In this document: one piece after another, positions 20,442 through 29,728 of the stretch
Numbering within the stretch: the stretch's first letter is position 1
Layout of the letters: the number at the start of each line of letters is the position of its first letter
Origin: Trypanosoma brucei gambiense DAL972
Lineage: Eukaryota; Euglenozoa; Kinetoplastea; Trypanosomatida; Trypanosomatidae
DNA: 64,000 nt
Direction of reading: 5' to 3'
Assembly: GCF_000210295.1 (NCBI RefSeq)
Contig: NC_026743.1
Coordinates: 1,302,001 to 1,366,000 of the forward strand
Program-made: the position numbers and the translations under genes
The notes under the pieces: generated by a model
What the model saw: the letters and a program-made list of their open reading frames with translations, nothing else
What the model was told of the DNA's origin: nothing
The model's database searches: none

Positions 20442-20824
20442 ATGCGGACGATTGACTGCGAGTTCTCGCACTTCGCTGTACATCCGGGCCATGGCCGCCG
20501 CTACGTCCCGTTTGCCTTCTTATCAACGAAGCCTGTGCTGACATTTGCGCGCCCGAAGTGTTTCGCGATGTACATGCGCAAAAAGAACCCACGCTTTATT
20601 GCCTGGACCCGCACGTACCGCCGCATTCATCGGAAGACGACGACCGACCGCGTGGGCCGCCGCCGTGCCGCCCGCACAGTGAGGGCAGAGCGCGCCATCG
20701 TCGGTGCTGAGCTCTCCTACATTCAAGAAGTGCGAGCAAAGGCGAAGAAGGTTGACCGTACCGCCAAGGGCAAAGCCGTGCGTGAGGAGATGGCTGCTCG
20801 TAAGGCAGCGAAGAAATAGAGGCG
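20441..20824 (+). repeat. Direct repeat unit, RPL24 copy 1
   Basis: These 384 bases match 23329-23712 with one mismatch (T at 20798, C at 23686). The match stops one base before the ATG and five bases after the stop codon; flanks are unrelated, the mark of ongoing gene conversion limited to the coding region. Confidence 0.9.
20442..20819 (+). CDS. RPL24: 60S ribosomal protein L24 (eL24), copy 1
   Basis: The 125-residue product matches eL24: P-G-H-G-R-R-Y near residue 14, then K-C then K-x-N-P-R-x-I-x-W-T-x-x-Y-R-R-x-H-K in the first half, followed by a basic helical tail. The protein sits on the large subunit near the subunit interface. The open frame reaches back to 20265, but the ATG at 20442 follows the acceptor and matches the second copy exactly, so the extension is UTR. 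Codons end mostly in C/G, as in highly expressed genes. The copy at 23330 encodes the same protein and differs at one silent base. Confidence 0.95.
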   Translation: MRTIDCEFSHFAVHPGHGRRYVPFAFLSTKPVLTFARPKCFAMYMRKKNPRFIAWTRTYRRIHRKTTTDRVGRRRAARTVRAERAIVGAELSYIQEVRAKAKKVDRTAKGKAVREEMAARKAAKK

Positions 20825-21145
20825 GTGAAATACACTTGATCTGCAAAACTCTAACACCCAATGGTCTGTGGGCAAACAGCTTTTTAACCGTTTAGTTTTC
20901 TTTTTGTTTTAAAAATTGGATGCATATGGCAAGGTGGGTGTTGGTTACCCCAACGACCGCCACGTTAACAGGTGATCCAAGGGTTCAACGGCGGATCTTT
21001 TTTTGTTGACTGTTATTCTTTGTGCCTTTCTTCTTCGCATGCTTTATTACTCTAATGAATTTGTATTCATTTTTTCTTTCCCTACCTTTACACCTTCATT
21101 ATACGTGTCACCCTACGGCAACCAACTGTCGTTAACGTCCATTAT
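20820..21145 (+). other. Intergenic region, acceptor unusually placed
   Basis: The stretch from about 20997 to 21102 is pyrimidine-rich, yet no AG occurs between 20980 and 21160. The first AG after the tract (21159-21160) lies downstream of the ATG at 21146. An alternative acceptor is AG at about 20970 or 20980 behind a weaker tract at 20896-20911. Confidence 0.6.
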
Positions 21146-22582
21146 ATGATATCTTACAAGCGGCGAAACATGTTCCTTGCAGATGGTAGACGAGTTTTGG
21201 TTGGAAACTTTATTATGTCCATTTCCACTATAATAGTTACCTTTTATCTCACGCAGGGGCACTTACAGGTGGGTCAGCGGCGCCTCCTGGATGACATCTC
21301 TCCGCGGTTGTCAGAGGCTGCGCGGAAGATTGGAATGCTTGAGGTTGAGTTACCATATCCTTTCAACCACGTTAGCGCCGTTGTCGCCAGTCCAACAGGT
21401 ATAGCAGACGCTGGTCATAAGGTTATGCGTTTTTTTGGTACAAATTTGCGTTCCAACATCATAACGGAAAAAGTGAATGGGGAAGCAGCAAACTTGCTTG
21501 CCACTGGTTTTAGCAGTGAAAGTACAATATTGGCTCACCTGCTGTCGCCTAAGGCTGATGGACCCCTCGGAATAATGGGAATACTTCATCTGTGCTCGGC
21601 CACCAGCTGCATGGCCCCTTATTTCACACAACAATATGCAACTGTAACGGTACGGCCTTCAGGAAATTATCGCCTATTAGTAGGTGCACTTGTTTACGGA
21701 GACGTCTTCTTGGGTTCGGTCGTTGAGAATGACCTTGCCGCTCTTGATGTTGTGCTGCCTCGTGCCTCCAGGGGGAGGGAAGCAACAGGAGCTATGCCAC
21801 TCCACGGCGTTGTTGGCGGGAGCTATGCGGGGAAGAGCGTGACTGTTAAGTGCTCGGTCTCAATCAATAGTTGTCAGTATGAGTTTCGAGACGATGACAC
21901 TGACGCATCACATCCTTCAGTCACCGTCGTTCACCTGGATGACGTAAAGTTGGGCGAGGCCGAGCTCCCTGTGATGGGGTTTCGTGTGGTTCACATTGAT
22001 CTTAATTCTGAAGAACAACTTGCGATCGTGACTTATCTCACGGGTTTGTTGCACGTGTCGGCGAGGCCTGAGCATATCATTGTTACGCTCTACCCCTCAC
22101 CCTTTCTCGAAGAGACTATAACGGCTGTGGACGTTTTGAGAGTAAGTGTGCCTTACAATGTTTTTATCGAGGGCGGCAGGTGCAGGTTAACGACAAATTC
22201 ATCAACTGTGCCCTCCGCTGAAGTTCTGCGCCTCGTTTTGCGTCGGGCAGGTACCTCAGCGTCATCTGCCCTCAACACTCGGAGCTACGCGGCCGAACCA
22301 TTATGTGTCCTAGTACTGTCAAAGTCAATCACGTCGTTGTCACAACTGTTGGAGCATGTTGCGCCGACCAAGCAGGAAGACGTTATGAAAACATTCCTGG
22401 GTACAAGCTTGGATCAGGGCAGTCACAGAGGAGTACCATGCAGAGGGAAACACAGCAAACCAAATGCTTTCAAATGGATCTTGCTAATAACAGTGCCGCT
22501 GCTGGTTGCTGGACTGCTCGCTTGCGGCATGCTTTATGGGAGAAGGCGTGTGCCGTTGTTGTGGGAGGACAAAAGACCATAA
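21146..22582 (+). CDS. Two-anchor membrane protein of unknown family, between the RPL24 copies
   Basis: I do not recognise this 478-residue protein. It has a hydrophobic segment near residues 17-38 and a clear transmembrane helix near 443-465, followed by a short basic tail, with a large Cys-containing domain between them. The N-terminal segment could be a signal anchor or an uncleaved signal peptide, which would put the large domain in the lumen or outside the cell. Coordinates give the longest ATG frame, but the splice layout favours the second Met at 21170 (470 residues). It separates two RPL24 genes and has ordinary codon use, unlike them, so it is not part of the duplicated unit. No enzyme motif is visible. 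Confidence 0.75.
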   Translation: MISYKRRNMFLADGRRVLVGNFIMSISTIIVTFYLTQGHLQVGQRRLLDDISPRLSEAARKIGMLEVELPYPFNHVSAVVASPTGIADAGHKVMRFFGTNLRSNIITEKVNGEAANLLATGFSSESTILAHLLSPKADGPLGIMGILHLCSATSCMAPYFTQQYATVTVRPSGNYRLLVGALVYGDVFLGSVVENDLAALDVVLPRASRGREATGAMPLHGVVGGSYAGKSVTVKCSVSINSCQYEFRDDDTDASHPSVTVVHLDDVKLGEAELPVMGFRVVHIDLNSEEQLAIVTYLTGLLHVSARPEHIIVTLYPSPFLEETITAVDVLRVSVPYNVFIEGGRCRLTTNSSTVPSAEVLRLVLRRAGTSASSALNTRSYAAEPLCVLVLSKSITSLSQLLEHVAPTKQEDVMKTFLGTSLDQGSHRGVPCRGKHSKPNAFKWILLITVPLLVAGLLACGMLYGRRRVPLLWEDKRP

Positions 22583-23329
22583 TTTCATGAAAGCCCCAAT
22601 ATATATTGGTGGTTCCTACTCGTCGCATTTTAGGTGCTCGTGACGATCTGGGGACCAATCCCGCGCTTGCAGGTGAGTATATAGTGACAACCGCACTGGT
22701 CAGAAAGGTAAAGTGGACTCGCTTTGCCTAAGCTGGCGGTAGTTTTATCCATTTTCGTGACTTGGACTTTACCCATGGATCATAATGTTGGCGGGTGTTA
22801 CATGGTGGAAATACAAATGAGTCAAGAAAGAGGAGGTGCAAGATCCTTTCATCACAATTGCTGCTTGTTTCACCTCCACCGAGTCAAGGGACTGGCTGCT
22901 AGCCCACTGTGAAAGGGGCGAATTGTGCTGACATACGGCTGCGGCTGGCGGAGTAGCTCTATCGGGTTAAATATGGAACTTCACCGTTGTAATGCGAATG
23001 GAAAACGTCCAATGGTGAACAATCAAAAACTACGGTTGTGCTGTTCGATATCTGCACACCCCGATAGGTCATTACACGGGGAAGTACAACATCTTATCGT
23101 ATATTTTGTCCCTTCCATCGTCTAAGCGCCATCTCCTTCTTGGAAAGGATAAACATACTTCTTTCTTCTATTTCGCCGTTAGAAAGAGTGGTTTCAACAA
23201 AATTGCAGGTCATTGCCTTCGGTAGTTCATATTGTGCAGCCCTTTTCTTATTCAATCTACATATCTCATTGCTCTCATGACCCCTTTTGCCCCTCGTTGA
23301 ATTTGTACCACGACACGTAGGAAGTAGTC
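22583..23329 (+). other. Intergenic region with acceptor for RPL24 copy 2
   Basis: A pyrimidine-rich stretch at about 23238-23300 precedes AG at 23319-23320, again leaving a very short 5' UTR. A chance RNA polymerase III A-box-like string near 22953 has no partner B box and no acceptor-stem pairing. Short frames are not supported. Confidence 0.5.
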
Positions 23330-23712
23330 ATGCGGACGATTGACTGCGAGTTCTCGCACTTCGCTGTACATCCGGGCCATGGCCGCCGCTACGTCCCGTT
23401 TGCCTTCTTATCAACGAAGCCTGTGCTGACATTTGCGCGCCCGAAGTGTTTCGCGATGTACATGCGCAAAAAGAACCCACGCTTTATTGCCTGGACCCGC
23501 ACGTACCGCCGCATTCATCGGAAGACGACGACCGACCGCGTGGGCCGCCGCCGTGCCGCCCGCACAGTGAGGGCAGAGCGCGCCATCGTCGGTGCTGAGC
23601 TCTCCTACATTCAAGAAGTGCGAGCAAAGGCGAAGAAGGTTGACCGTACCGCCAAGGGCAAAGCCGTGCGTGAGGAGATGGCTGCCCGTAAGGCAGCGAA
23701 GAAATAGAGGCG
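23329..23712 (+). repeat. Direct repeat unit, RPL24 copy 2
   Basis: Second member of the 384-base repeat described at 20441-20824; the offset between copies is 2888 bases. Confidence 0.9.
23330..23707 (+). CDS. RPL24: 60S ribosomal protein L24 (eL24), copy 2
   Basis: This gene encodes the same 125 residues as the copy at 20442, with a single silent T-to-C change in an alanine codon near the end. Its 5' and 3' UTRs are unrelated to those of copy 1, so the two mRNAs could be regulated differently while making the same protein. The start is set by the acceptor at 23319-23320 and by identity with copy 1. Duplicate ribosomal protein genes are common in T. brucei, but they are usually adjacent; here a single-copy membrane protein gene lies between. 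Confidence 0.95.
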   Translation: MRTIDCEFSHFAVHPGHGRRYVPFAFLSTKPVLTFARPKCFAMYMRKKNPRFIAWTRTYRRIHRKTTTDRVGRRRAARTVRAERAIVGAELSYIQEVRAKAKKVDRTAKGKAVREEMAARKAAKK

Positions 23713-24153
23713 CGCAGGATTCGTTTCTCACTACTCCAATTCCTTCAATGAGATTTGTCTTTGTTAGTTTTTAGTTAGTGCTTTCCACGCCAACACCAAT
23801 AGCGCTTTCCCATGTTCACTGTTGTGAGGTGTGAACTGCTCAGCAGAGGCGAAGGCCATCGCTTACCTTGTGTTGTATTTGCGTTTTATCTGCCTGATTG
23901 CGCCCTTGTTTATAGCTGCTGACACTATATGCTGCTTTTCCTTAATTTTTGTAGTCTTTTTTTTTTTTGAAGTGGTTCCCTTGTTTCGCTGTCCAATTTG
24001 TGCCATCGTTTTACCGTTTATTATCGGCCTTTGGGGAAAATCGGCCTGTGCGGGTGGGAAGAAGGACCTTAAAAAAAAAAAACGAATTGGCCAGGGAAAG
24101 AAAACAAACAGAAAGAGAAATCGAAGATTACTGTCGGAGATTATCGCAACTAC
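23708..24153 (+). other. Intergenic region with acceptor
   Basis: T/C-rich sequence at about 23936-23968 leads to AG at 23971-23972 as a candidate acceptor for HOP1. An open frame of 108 codons across 23831-24157 begins without ATG and is low-complexity; not called. Confidence 0.5.
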
Positions 24154-25422
24154 ATGACATCCACCGCCACGGAGGTTACTCAGACCCAAAGTCTTGCAGC
24201 CGTACGAAACTTTATTCGTGTGGCCGTTTCGTGCGTCACTTACCTTCGTGGATTGTGCAGTGATGAATCGTATCAACCCCGTCAGTTTCTTGGACTGCAG
24301 CTGAAGCAGCTTGTTCGCTCATCTGGAGATGCCGGTGCCATTTCACGCTGGATGGAAGAGGGTGCTTTCGACGCGCTCAACAGGGGTTACCTTAAGGAAC
24401 TCTCACTTTGTGTTCACGAACCAAACTGCACTGAGTTACTTGAGAGATACTCGTTTATGGTGTCATACAGCCCCGGCGGCCAGCGGGCCGCACTCTCGCT
24501 TACAGGTGAATCGATGAAGGAAAACCTCAGTTGCTCCTTTGGCACAGTGGGAGGAGGAGGAGGAGATAAAATGGGTAAAGTATTGAGAAAACGTCGCTGT
24601 CGTCAGGAGGTACAGCAAGCGCTGGCAAGTATCATCACCAAACTCATGGAGGTTGTGGAGGGACTTCCACCGTTACTGTGCGAGCGTGTCCTCACCATGC
24701 AACTCAAATACTACGAGGATGTAACACCTCCCTCTTATGAACCCCCTTGCTTTGCCCCTGCCAGTCCCAGCACTGTTGCGGCTCATTACAGAGAAGAAAA
24801 GAACAGCACCGATATCGCCACACTCGACACGGGTCACCACACGCTCTCTATTAACATTCGACACAAATTCTTCGAACAACTGCGGCCACACAATTTGTCG
24901 CAAATGAACATGTACGATGCGAGCTCCTCGTCGGCGCGAAGGGACCCGACGAAGGGAGGCAAGGATGACGCTGCAGCTTATGGTTGTAGGAACGAGAGAG
25001 GTACCACAGAAAATCGCACCAGTAGGGGGATTACCAACGACTGGGCCCATGCAGATGAAGTTGCGTTCCTTGTCTTCACAAGTTTTATATTAACAAAGTC
25101 TCCCACGGTATCCCGTGGCCGTATAACCATGGGTGAAATAGAAGAGTACCTTCGTGTCGCTTGTCCCATGGAAATTGAGGTGAAACAGGTTCAATCAATG
25201 ATGCGGCGACTTGAAACTAGCGGTATCGTTTTGTTAGAAGCACCGCTTGAATGGGCTGTGAGTGAGCAACGTTCTGCAGTGGTAGTAAGTGCAATACTTG
25301 AACGACAAGATGTAGTCTCTCTGCTCAGCGTTCAAACACGCATGGATTTGCGATATCTCACCACTGGACGGAAGGTATCCCGTCTTAGCTCTTCTAAAGG
25401 GCGTAAGCGAGTTCGTGCATAG
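24154..25422 (+). CDS. HOP1: Meiotic HORMA-domain protein HOP1
   Basis: The 422-residue product begins with a HORMA domain: F-I-x-V-A-x-S-C-x-x-Y-L-R-G at about 20-33, L-x-L-K-Q-L near 47-52, then W-x-E-x-G-x-F-D-A-L-x-x-x-Y-L-x-x-L near 67-84 and the Y-x-F-x-x-S-Y-S strand near 99-106. This pattern is that of Hop1/HORMAD axis proteins rather than Mad2 or Rev7. Around 294-365 a second folded region with helix-helix-strand look may be a winged-helix-like chromatin-binding region, as found in some Hop1 proteins. The tail is basic. HOP1 organises meiotic chromosome axes and in T. brucei is a marker of meiosis in tsetse salivary-gland stages. The tail motif is inference; the HORMA call is firm. 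Confidence 0.85.
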   Translation: MTSTATEVTQTQSLAAVRNFIRVAVSCVTYLRGLCSDESYQPRQFLGLQLKQLVRSSGDAGAISRWMEEGAFDALNRGYLKELSLCVHEPNCTELLERYSFMVSYSPGGQRAALSLTGESMKENLSCSFGTVGGGGGDKMGKVLRKRRCRQEVQQALASIITKLMEVVEGLPPLLCERVLTMQLKYYEDVTPPSYEPPCFAPASPSTVAAHYREEKNSTDIATLDTGHHTLSINIRHKFFEQLRPHNLSQMNMYDASSSSARRDPTKGGKDDAAAYGCRNERGTTENRTSRGITNDWAHADEVAFLVFTSFILTKSPTVSRGRITMGEIEEYLRVACPMEIEVKQVQSMMRRLETSGIVLLEAPLEWAVSEQRSAVVVSAILERQDVVSLLSVQTRMDLRYLTTGRKVSRLSSSKGRKRVRA

Positions 25423-25904
25423 TACCTGACAAATAACATTCGTCACATCTATGATTTTACTTTTCTTATTTCCCCTCTGTGTTGCTGTTAGGACGTTATT
25501 TATTCTCACCCTTTGTATCACAGGTGCGTAAATGCACGTCCGAAGGTTTTTTTTTTAATCATCACATACAGTTTTAATTATTTACTTTCTTTTCCCTCGC
25601 GAAACTTATTGGAGTGACGTACGATCTTTCTGGGATGTATGCTTTTTGGCTTCTCCAGGGTGTAACCCACAAAAAGTGCACCGTTGATTATTTCTTTTTC
25701 TTGTTTCCTCCATTTCCCACATTACTTTTTTTAATGTCACTAAATACATTGACAGATATTAAATTCAACCGTCTTTCCTTTGAATTCTTGTTTGACTCCC
25801 GTAAATTGTCTCTCTGGCACGTTGACATAAACGAATAAAATCATCAGAAACAAAAGGACCATTGCTTTATTCGCTATTTTCCTCAAGTCCTTTCAGCGGG
25901 TTAA
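25423..25904 (+). other. Intergenic region with acceptor
   Basis: AT-rich 3' UTR sequence, then a pyrimidine-rich stretch at 25868-25894 ending in AG at 25895-25896, only eight bases before the next ATG. Nothing else is seen. Confidence 0.6.
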
Positions 25905-26945
25905 ATGCGGTCGGTAGGTGGTGCCGTTGGTGCTACATGCTGCTTAGTTCCGTCTGTGGGTACCCAAAGGCGTCAGTATCATGCTTTTCAGTTCGCAGGG
26001 TTCCATGGGTGGAAGATACCATACGAGGGTAAAACGAAAGTGACGAAAGAGGAGCTAGACAACATCCGTTTCTTCACGCAGCGGTCCAAGGATAAATGGG
26101 ACTACCACCGAGTCGATGAAAACATTAACTCGAGTTCGGAGTTCCGCAAAACACATGACAGACCAGAGTTTGAACAGGGTATGCGTGAAGACAACTCAAC
26201 GACTGATCACGGAGACTTACACACGCCCAAAAAGTACCGTCTGTATGAACACTTTGATGAGTATACAAAACCTGGGGTGAACAAAAAGGTTGCTGCTTGC
26301 TATGCCGTGAAAGAGCAGTGGGATGCTGAGGAGTTTTATTACCCTGGCGAGGCATGGAAGAAGAACCGACCCGGTTTCCGGAGTGTACCTAAGGAACTCT
26401 TGAACCGTCAAACGTGGTATCATTGGTCCGACACTATCATGAAGTGGGATGAGATTCAACCCACTATACGAACCCGTTCCTGGAACCCTGACTGGCCACC
26501 TCCTGGATATAAAGTGCCATCAATGCATTGCAAGAAGGAGTTTGTATTTGGTGTGGAGGATCCTGCTGTTGTGTCCGAAGTAGAGCGCTACAATTGGTAT
26601 CGATCTTGGAGTGATAGTAATCTACGTTGTGGTTGGAAGGACATATGGTTGTTCGGTGTGCTGTTCGGAGCTATGTATTATATGGCCCGTAACGCGCTCG
26701 ACATCGTTAGCATGCGTGCCATGATGAGCAACATGTTTTACCCGGGCCGCCAGTTTATCCGCTCTTTTGGCACACCGAGGGATTGGGAAACTGATGTTTT
26801 TTGGTGGCAACGCCCACTTGAGGAATTTCCCAATCAGGGCGAAGTGTGGTACATTAATGAAAGCCGTTACAAGTACATTAACTATATAAAAAAACGTGAC
26901 GCGATGGAACGGGCCTTAGCGGAAGCAGAAATGAATGCAGTTTAG
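25905..26945 (+). CDS. Probable mitochondrial inner-membrane protein, kinetoplastid-specific
   Basis: The 346-residue protein has an N terminus without acidic residues and with Arg/Gln/Ser (residues 1-30), consistent with a cleaved mitochondrial presequence. It is rich in Trp, Tyr and charged residues and has one hydrophobic helix at about 245-265, followed by a soluble aromatic-rich tail that ends in a Glu/Ala helix. This single-span, aromatic layout resembles accessory subunits of respiratory complexes in euglenozoans, so a respiratory-complex subunit is a reasonable guess, but I recognise no specific family. The start is firm: the acceptor AG is eight bases upstream. Confidence 0.65.
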   Translation: MRSVGGAVGATCCLVPSVGTQRRQYHAFQFAGFHGWKIPYEGKTKVTKEELDNIRFFTQRSKDKWDYHRVDENINSSSEFRKTHDRPEFEQGMREDNSTTDHGDLHTPKKYRLYEHFDEYTKPGVNKKVAACYAVKEQWDAEEFYYPGEAWKKNRPGFRSVPKELLNRQTWYHWSDTIMKWDEIQPTIRTRSWNPDWPPPGYKVPSMHCKKEFVFGVEDPAVVSEVERYNWYRSWSDSNLRCGWKDIWLFGVLFGAMYYMARNALDIVSMRAMMSNMFYPGRQFIRSFGTPRDWETDVFWWQRPLEEFPNQGEVWYINESRYKYINYIKKRDAMERALAEAEMNAV

Positions 26946-28033
26946 ATGTTTTTGTTAGTAGGGCTGGCGAGTAACTGGTTTTCCCTACCTTACCTCAGTA
27001 AATACCCTGAAGAGAGAGAGCAAGAGGTTAGGCGAGTGGAGTAGTATGATATGGGGAGCTTAACGAAGGGTGATTATTTTACTATTATCATTGTCTGGAG
27101 AGGGGAAAAGCCGGACGCTGTACTTAACAGTGGACAGAATAGTGAAGTAGGAACATGTAGTGTAGCAGTCGTAGAATATTGAGGAGTAAGGTAATATAGT
27201 TCGGTACTGAGAAATGGAGGGAAACGGTCTCCCTTTCAAACACTTTCTTTTTTTACTTCTTCCTTGCGGTTCCGGCTCATTGAAACGTGTTCAATATAAT
27301 TTGCGTAGGCGAATTATGTGCATCTTTGTGCCGCTGTGTTCGCGTGTGGGTAGTACTTGGAAGGACGCCGTGCTGCAGTGCATCATCAGAAGTTTTGTTC
27401 ACTGTCATCCCCTTCTACTTTCTTTTTGTCATTCTCAGCGCCGAGCTTCAACCGGGAAGAGGCGTTGTGGGGCGGTGACGTATAACATTATCGTTTAGTG
27501 AGTTCCTTTTTTGGTTGTTTGCTAGTTGGAACCGAGCACTGTGGTAGTTGAGAGGTGTGATGATTACTGGAGGAACAATTGATGAGGTGTATCCGGTGCC
27601 TTAAATTCGGTGGTCTCGCATTTATGCGATAGTGTCATTCTGATATGATCGCACACCTCCACTGTTTCAGTGGTGGCACTTGACAACTTCAGCACATACC
27701 TTCAAACTTTCTTCGCTTCATACCGGAGCGAAGCTAAACCACAAACATTGGCGTTTCACCTTCTTCGTACTACACGTTGGAAGGGCTCAACGCTTCGTGT
27801 TGCCAATTCTTGAGGATTTTGTTTCCCCTCCCGCACGATTTCCTTGCGCTGTCTAGTTCATCAAAACTCTTATTTTATTTTATTTCTTGCATGGTTGTTG
27901 CCCTTCTGTCTTGTCCATTCCCATTCAGTAGTGTTGTAGTTTTTGTAACTCTGTGGGTGAAAGAAGGGGGGGAGCATCACACCAAAACCCTCCTCTCTCT
28001 TTCTCTCTTTGCTCAGGTTGCAGAGGAGGTGGA
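26946..28033 (+). other. Long intergenic region with hairpins and acceptor
   Basis: An excellent CT-rich tract at 27990-28014 with CAG at 28015-28017 marks the acceptor, leaving a 16-base 5' UTR for the phosphatase. Upstream are two small inverted repeats (27616-27629 and 27711-27733) and an 8-bp stem pairing 27552-27559 with 27652-27659; see the separate entry and findings. A 94-codon ATG frame at 27214-27498 has no conserved look and is not called. Confidence 0.5.
27552..27659 (+). ncRNA. Speculative C/D-snoRNA-like element
   Basis: An 8-base stem (27552-27559 with 27652-27659) closes a 108-base segment. A C-box match (GTGATGA) lies at 27557-27563, a second TGATGA is near 27580, and a D-box CTGA is at 27640-27643. 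The size fits trypanosome C/D snoRNAs, which occur between protein genes in the same transcription units. Against it, the C box overlaps the stem and eight bases separate the D box from the 3' stem. Treat this as a weak candidate. Confidence 0.15.
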
Positions 28034-29728
28034 ATGAGGGCTGCCGAGGGTGATCACGTGGCGGAAGGCGCTGAGAACACTACCGCCACATCGCCCGGTC
28101 CCGGTTCAGTGCGGGAATCGAGCAAAAGCCCAAAGTCGCGGTCGAGATGTCATTCCCCTCGAAATGGAAGAAGGGGCGACAGGAGCAAGCGCGGTTCAGT
28201 ACAACATACACCTCCTAGGAATTCGGTCCGTGATCCGAGTGCCATTCCTAAGCAGTTGGACATTGATGCCATGCAGGTTGCCATTGCCACTTCCCTACCG
28301 CGCCGGCTTGACCAGTTCTGTGATGAATTCCACAGTATTCCTTTCGTTATACGTAATGAAACCTTCCCCGTGCCGGATTCTTTGAAGCGTAACTCATGGA
28401 TTCCTGGGGAGGTGCTGCGAGTGGCGTACATTACCTGGAACATGGCGCACGCAAAACCAGACTTTTACAGGGTGTCAAAATATTGCATTTGTCCCAACGC
28501 CCATCTTGTGGTTGTGTGCACGCAGGAAAACGGTTGTAATTGGTACGCCAAGAAAAAACAGCAGCGACAATGGAGAGATCATATCACGCAGGCTTGCCTC
28601 AAGAATTCGTATGAACTAGTGGGGTGCAACTCACTCTGGTACATTCACATGCTGGTCTACGCTAGAAAGCACGATGTAGCCCCCCATGTGGGGCATGTGG
28701 AAAAAGCGAAAGTGCGAACCGGAATTGGCAATGGTTTAGGCGGAAACAAAGGTGGCGTGGGCATTGCCCTGTCCATTTCAACAGAATGTAGGTTTAATGC
28801 GTTGAGTGATCCTCGCGGCCATAGAAGGGGTGCGCGGGCATCAAAACAGCAGCGCCAAGACATTTCTTGCTCTCATATGAACCCAATAGAGTGCGGTGGT
28901 GGTGATGATTCTTTACACAGTGCATTACCTCAGCCAGCACGTTTCACGATCTTATTTGTTGGCGCTCATCTTGCTGCCCATCAGGATGCAGTTGGTCTAC
29001 GAAATAGAGACTACCGGAACATTGTCAAGATGTTGCATGTGGGACTTCGTGGGAAGTTTAAAGAGTTTCACGCAAGCATCCGGAGGAGTAGAGCTCTCGC
29101 GTGCTGCCCTCTGGACACCGAAAGCGCAAGGGGGTTAAACATCACGGAAGATCAGGCCACGCGCCAAAATGCTGTTTGCTCCAATGGCGGCTGTAAAGCA
29201 ATGAATGACTCAGCTGCTGTGTCTAACGAACGTGATGAAGACGATGGAGGCCCAGTTGGTATAATGAAACTTCCTTTTTGTATGAAGGATCAACCGCAAG
29301 AAGAGCGTCGAGATGCGACGGATGAGTTTGACCTTGTCTTCTTTGGAGGTGACCTGAATTACCGTCTCGACGGTACATCAAAGGCGATCCGGGATATAAT
29401 TGATAATAAGAAGAATGTTCGATCCGTACTTTGTAACAACGACCAGCTCAATCGAGAAAGAGCGAAGGGTGAAGTATTTAGGGGGTTTAAGGAGGGCAAT
29501 CTCTTCTTCCGCCCAACTTACAAGTACGAGTTGAGGAGTAGAAATTACAGTACTACTGATAAGCGCATACCGGCCTACTGTGACCGCGTTTTGTTCAAGA
29601 AGCCAGCTCAATCGTGTGTTGGAAAGGTAAGAATACGACTCTACACAGACGTCCAGGCGGTGCAAACAAGTGATCATCGCCCGGTAGTTGCCATTTTTGA
29701 CGTTGCAACAATTCCACGCAACAAATAA
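28034..29728 (+). CDS. Inositol polyphosphate 5-phosphatase
   Basis: The 564-residue product carries the full motif set of the Mg-dependent 5-phosphatase fold: G-N-x-L-G-x-N-K-G-G-V near 233, the His-containing A-H-L-A-A-H segment near 315, G-G-D-L-N-Y-R near 438, P-A-Y-C-D-R-V-L near 511 and S-D-H-R-P-V near 546. These are the metal, phosphate and general-base positions, so the enzyme looks active. It should remove the 5-phosphate from inositol phosphates or phosphoinositides. The N terminus (about 1-75) is Ser/Arg/Pro-rich and disordered, and an insert of about 100 residues sits between the His and G-D-L-N motifs. The open frame reaches 27953 without an ATG; the start at 28034 follows a strong acceptor. 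Lipid or soluble substrate cannot be told from the sequence. Confidence 0.9.
   Translation: MRAAEGDHVAEGAENTTATSPGPGSVRESSKSPKSRSRCHSPRNGRRGDRSKRGSVQHTPPRNSVRDPSAIPKQLDIDAMQVAIATSLPRRLDQFCDEFHSIPFVIRNETFPVPDSLKRNSWIPGEVLRVAYITWNMAHAKPDFYRVSKYCICPNAHLVVVCTQENGCNWYAKKKQQRQWRDHITQACLKNSYELVGCNSLWYIHMLVYARKHDVAPHVGHVEKAKVRTGIGNGLGGNKGGVGIALSISTECRFNALSDPRGHRRGARASKQQRQDISCSHMNPIECGGGDDSLHSALPQPARFTILFVGAHLAAHQDAVGLRNRDYRNIVKMLHVGLRGKFKEFHASIRRSRALACCPLDTESARGLNITEDQATRQNAVCSNGGCKAMNDSAAVSNERDEDDGGPVGIMKLPFCMKDQPQEERRDATDEFDLVFFGGDLNYRLDGTSKAIRDIIDNKKNVRSVLCNNDQLNRERAKGEVFRGFKEGNLFFRPTYKYELRSRNYSTTDKRIPAYCDRVLFKKPAQSCVGKVRIRLYTDVQAVQTSDHRPVVAIFDVATIPRNK

Noticed and set aside
22950..23030. tRNA-like A box (TAGCTCTATCGG)
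   Set aside because: No B box follows at a normal distance and the seven bases before it find no pairing partner for an acceptor stem.
23831..24157. 108-codon frame ahead of HOP1
   Set aside because: It starts without ATG, is composed of T- and A-run products, and overlaps the HOP1 start.
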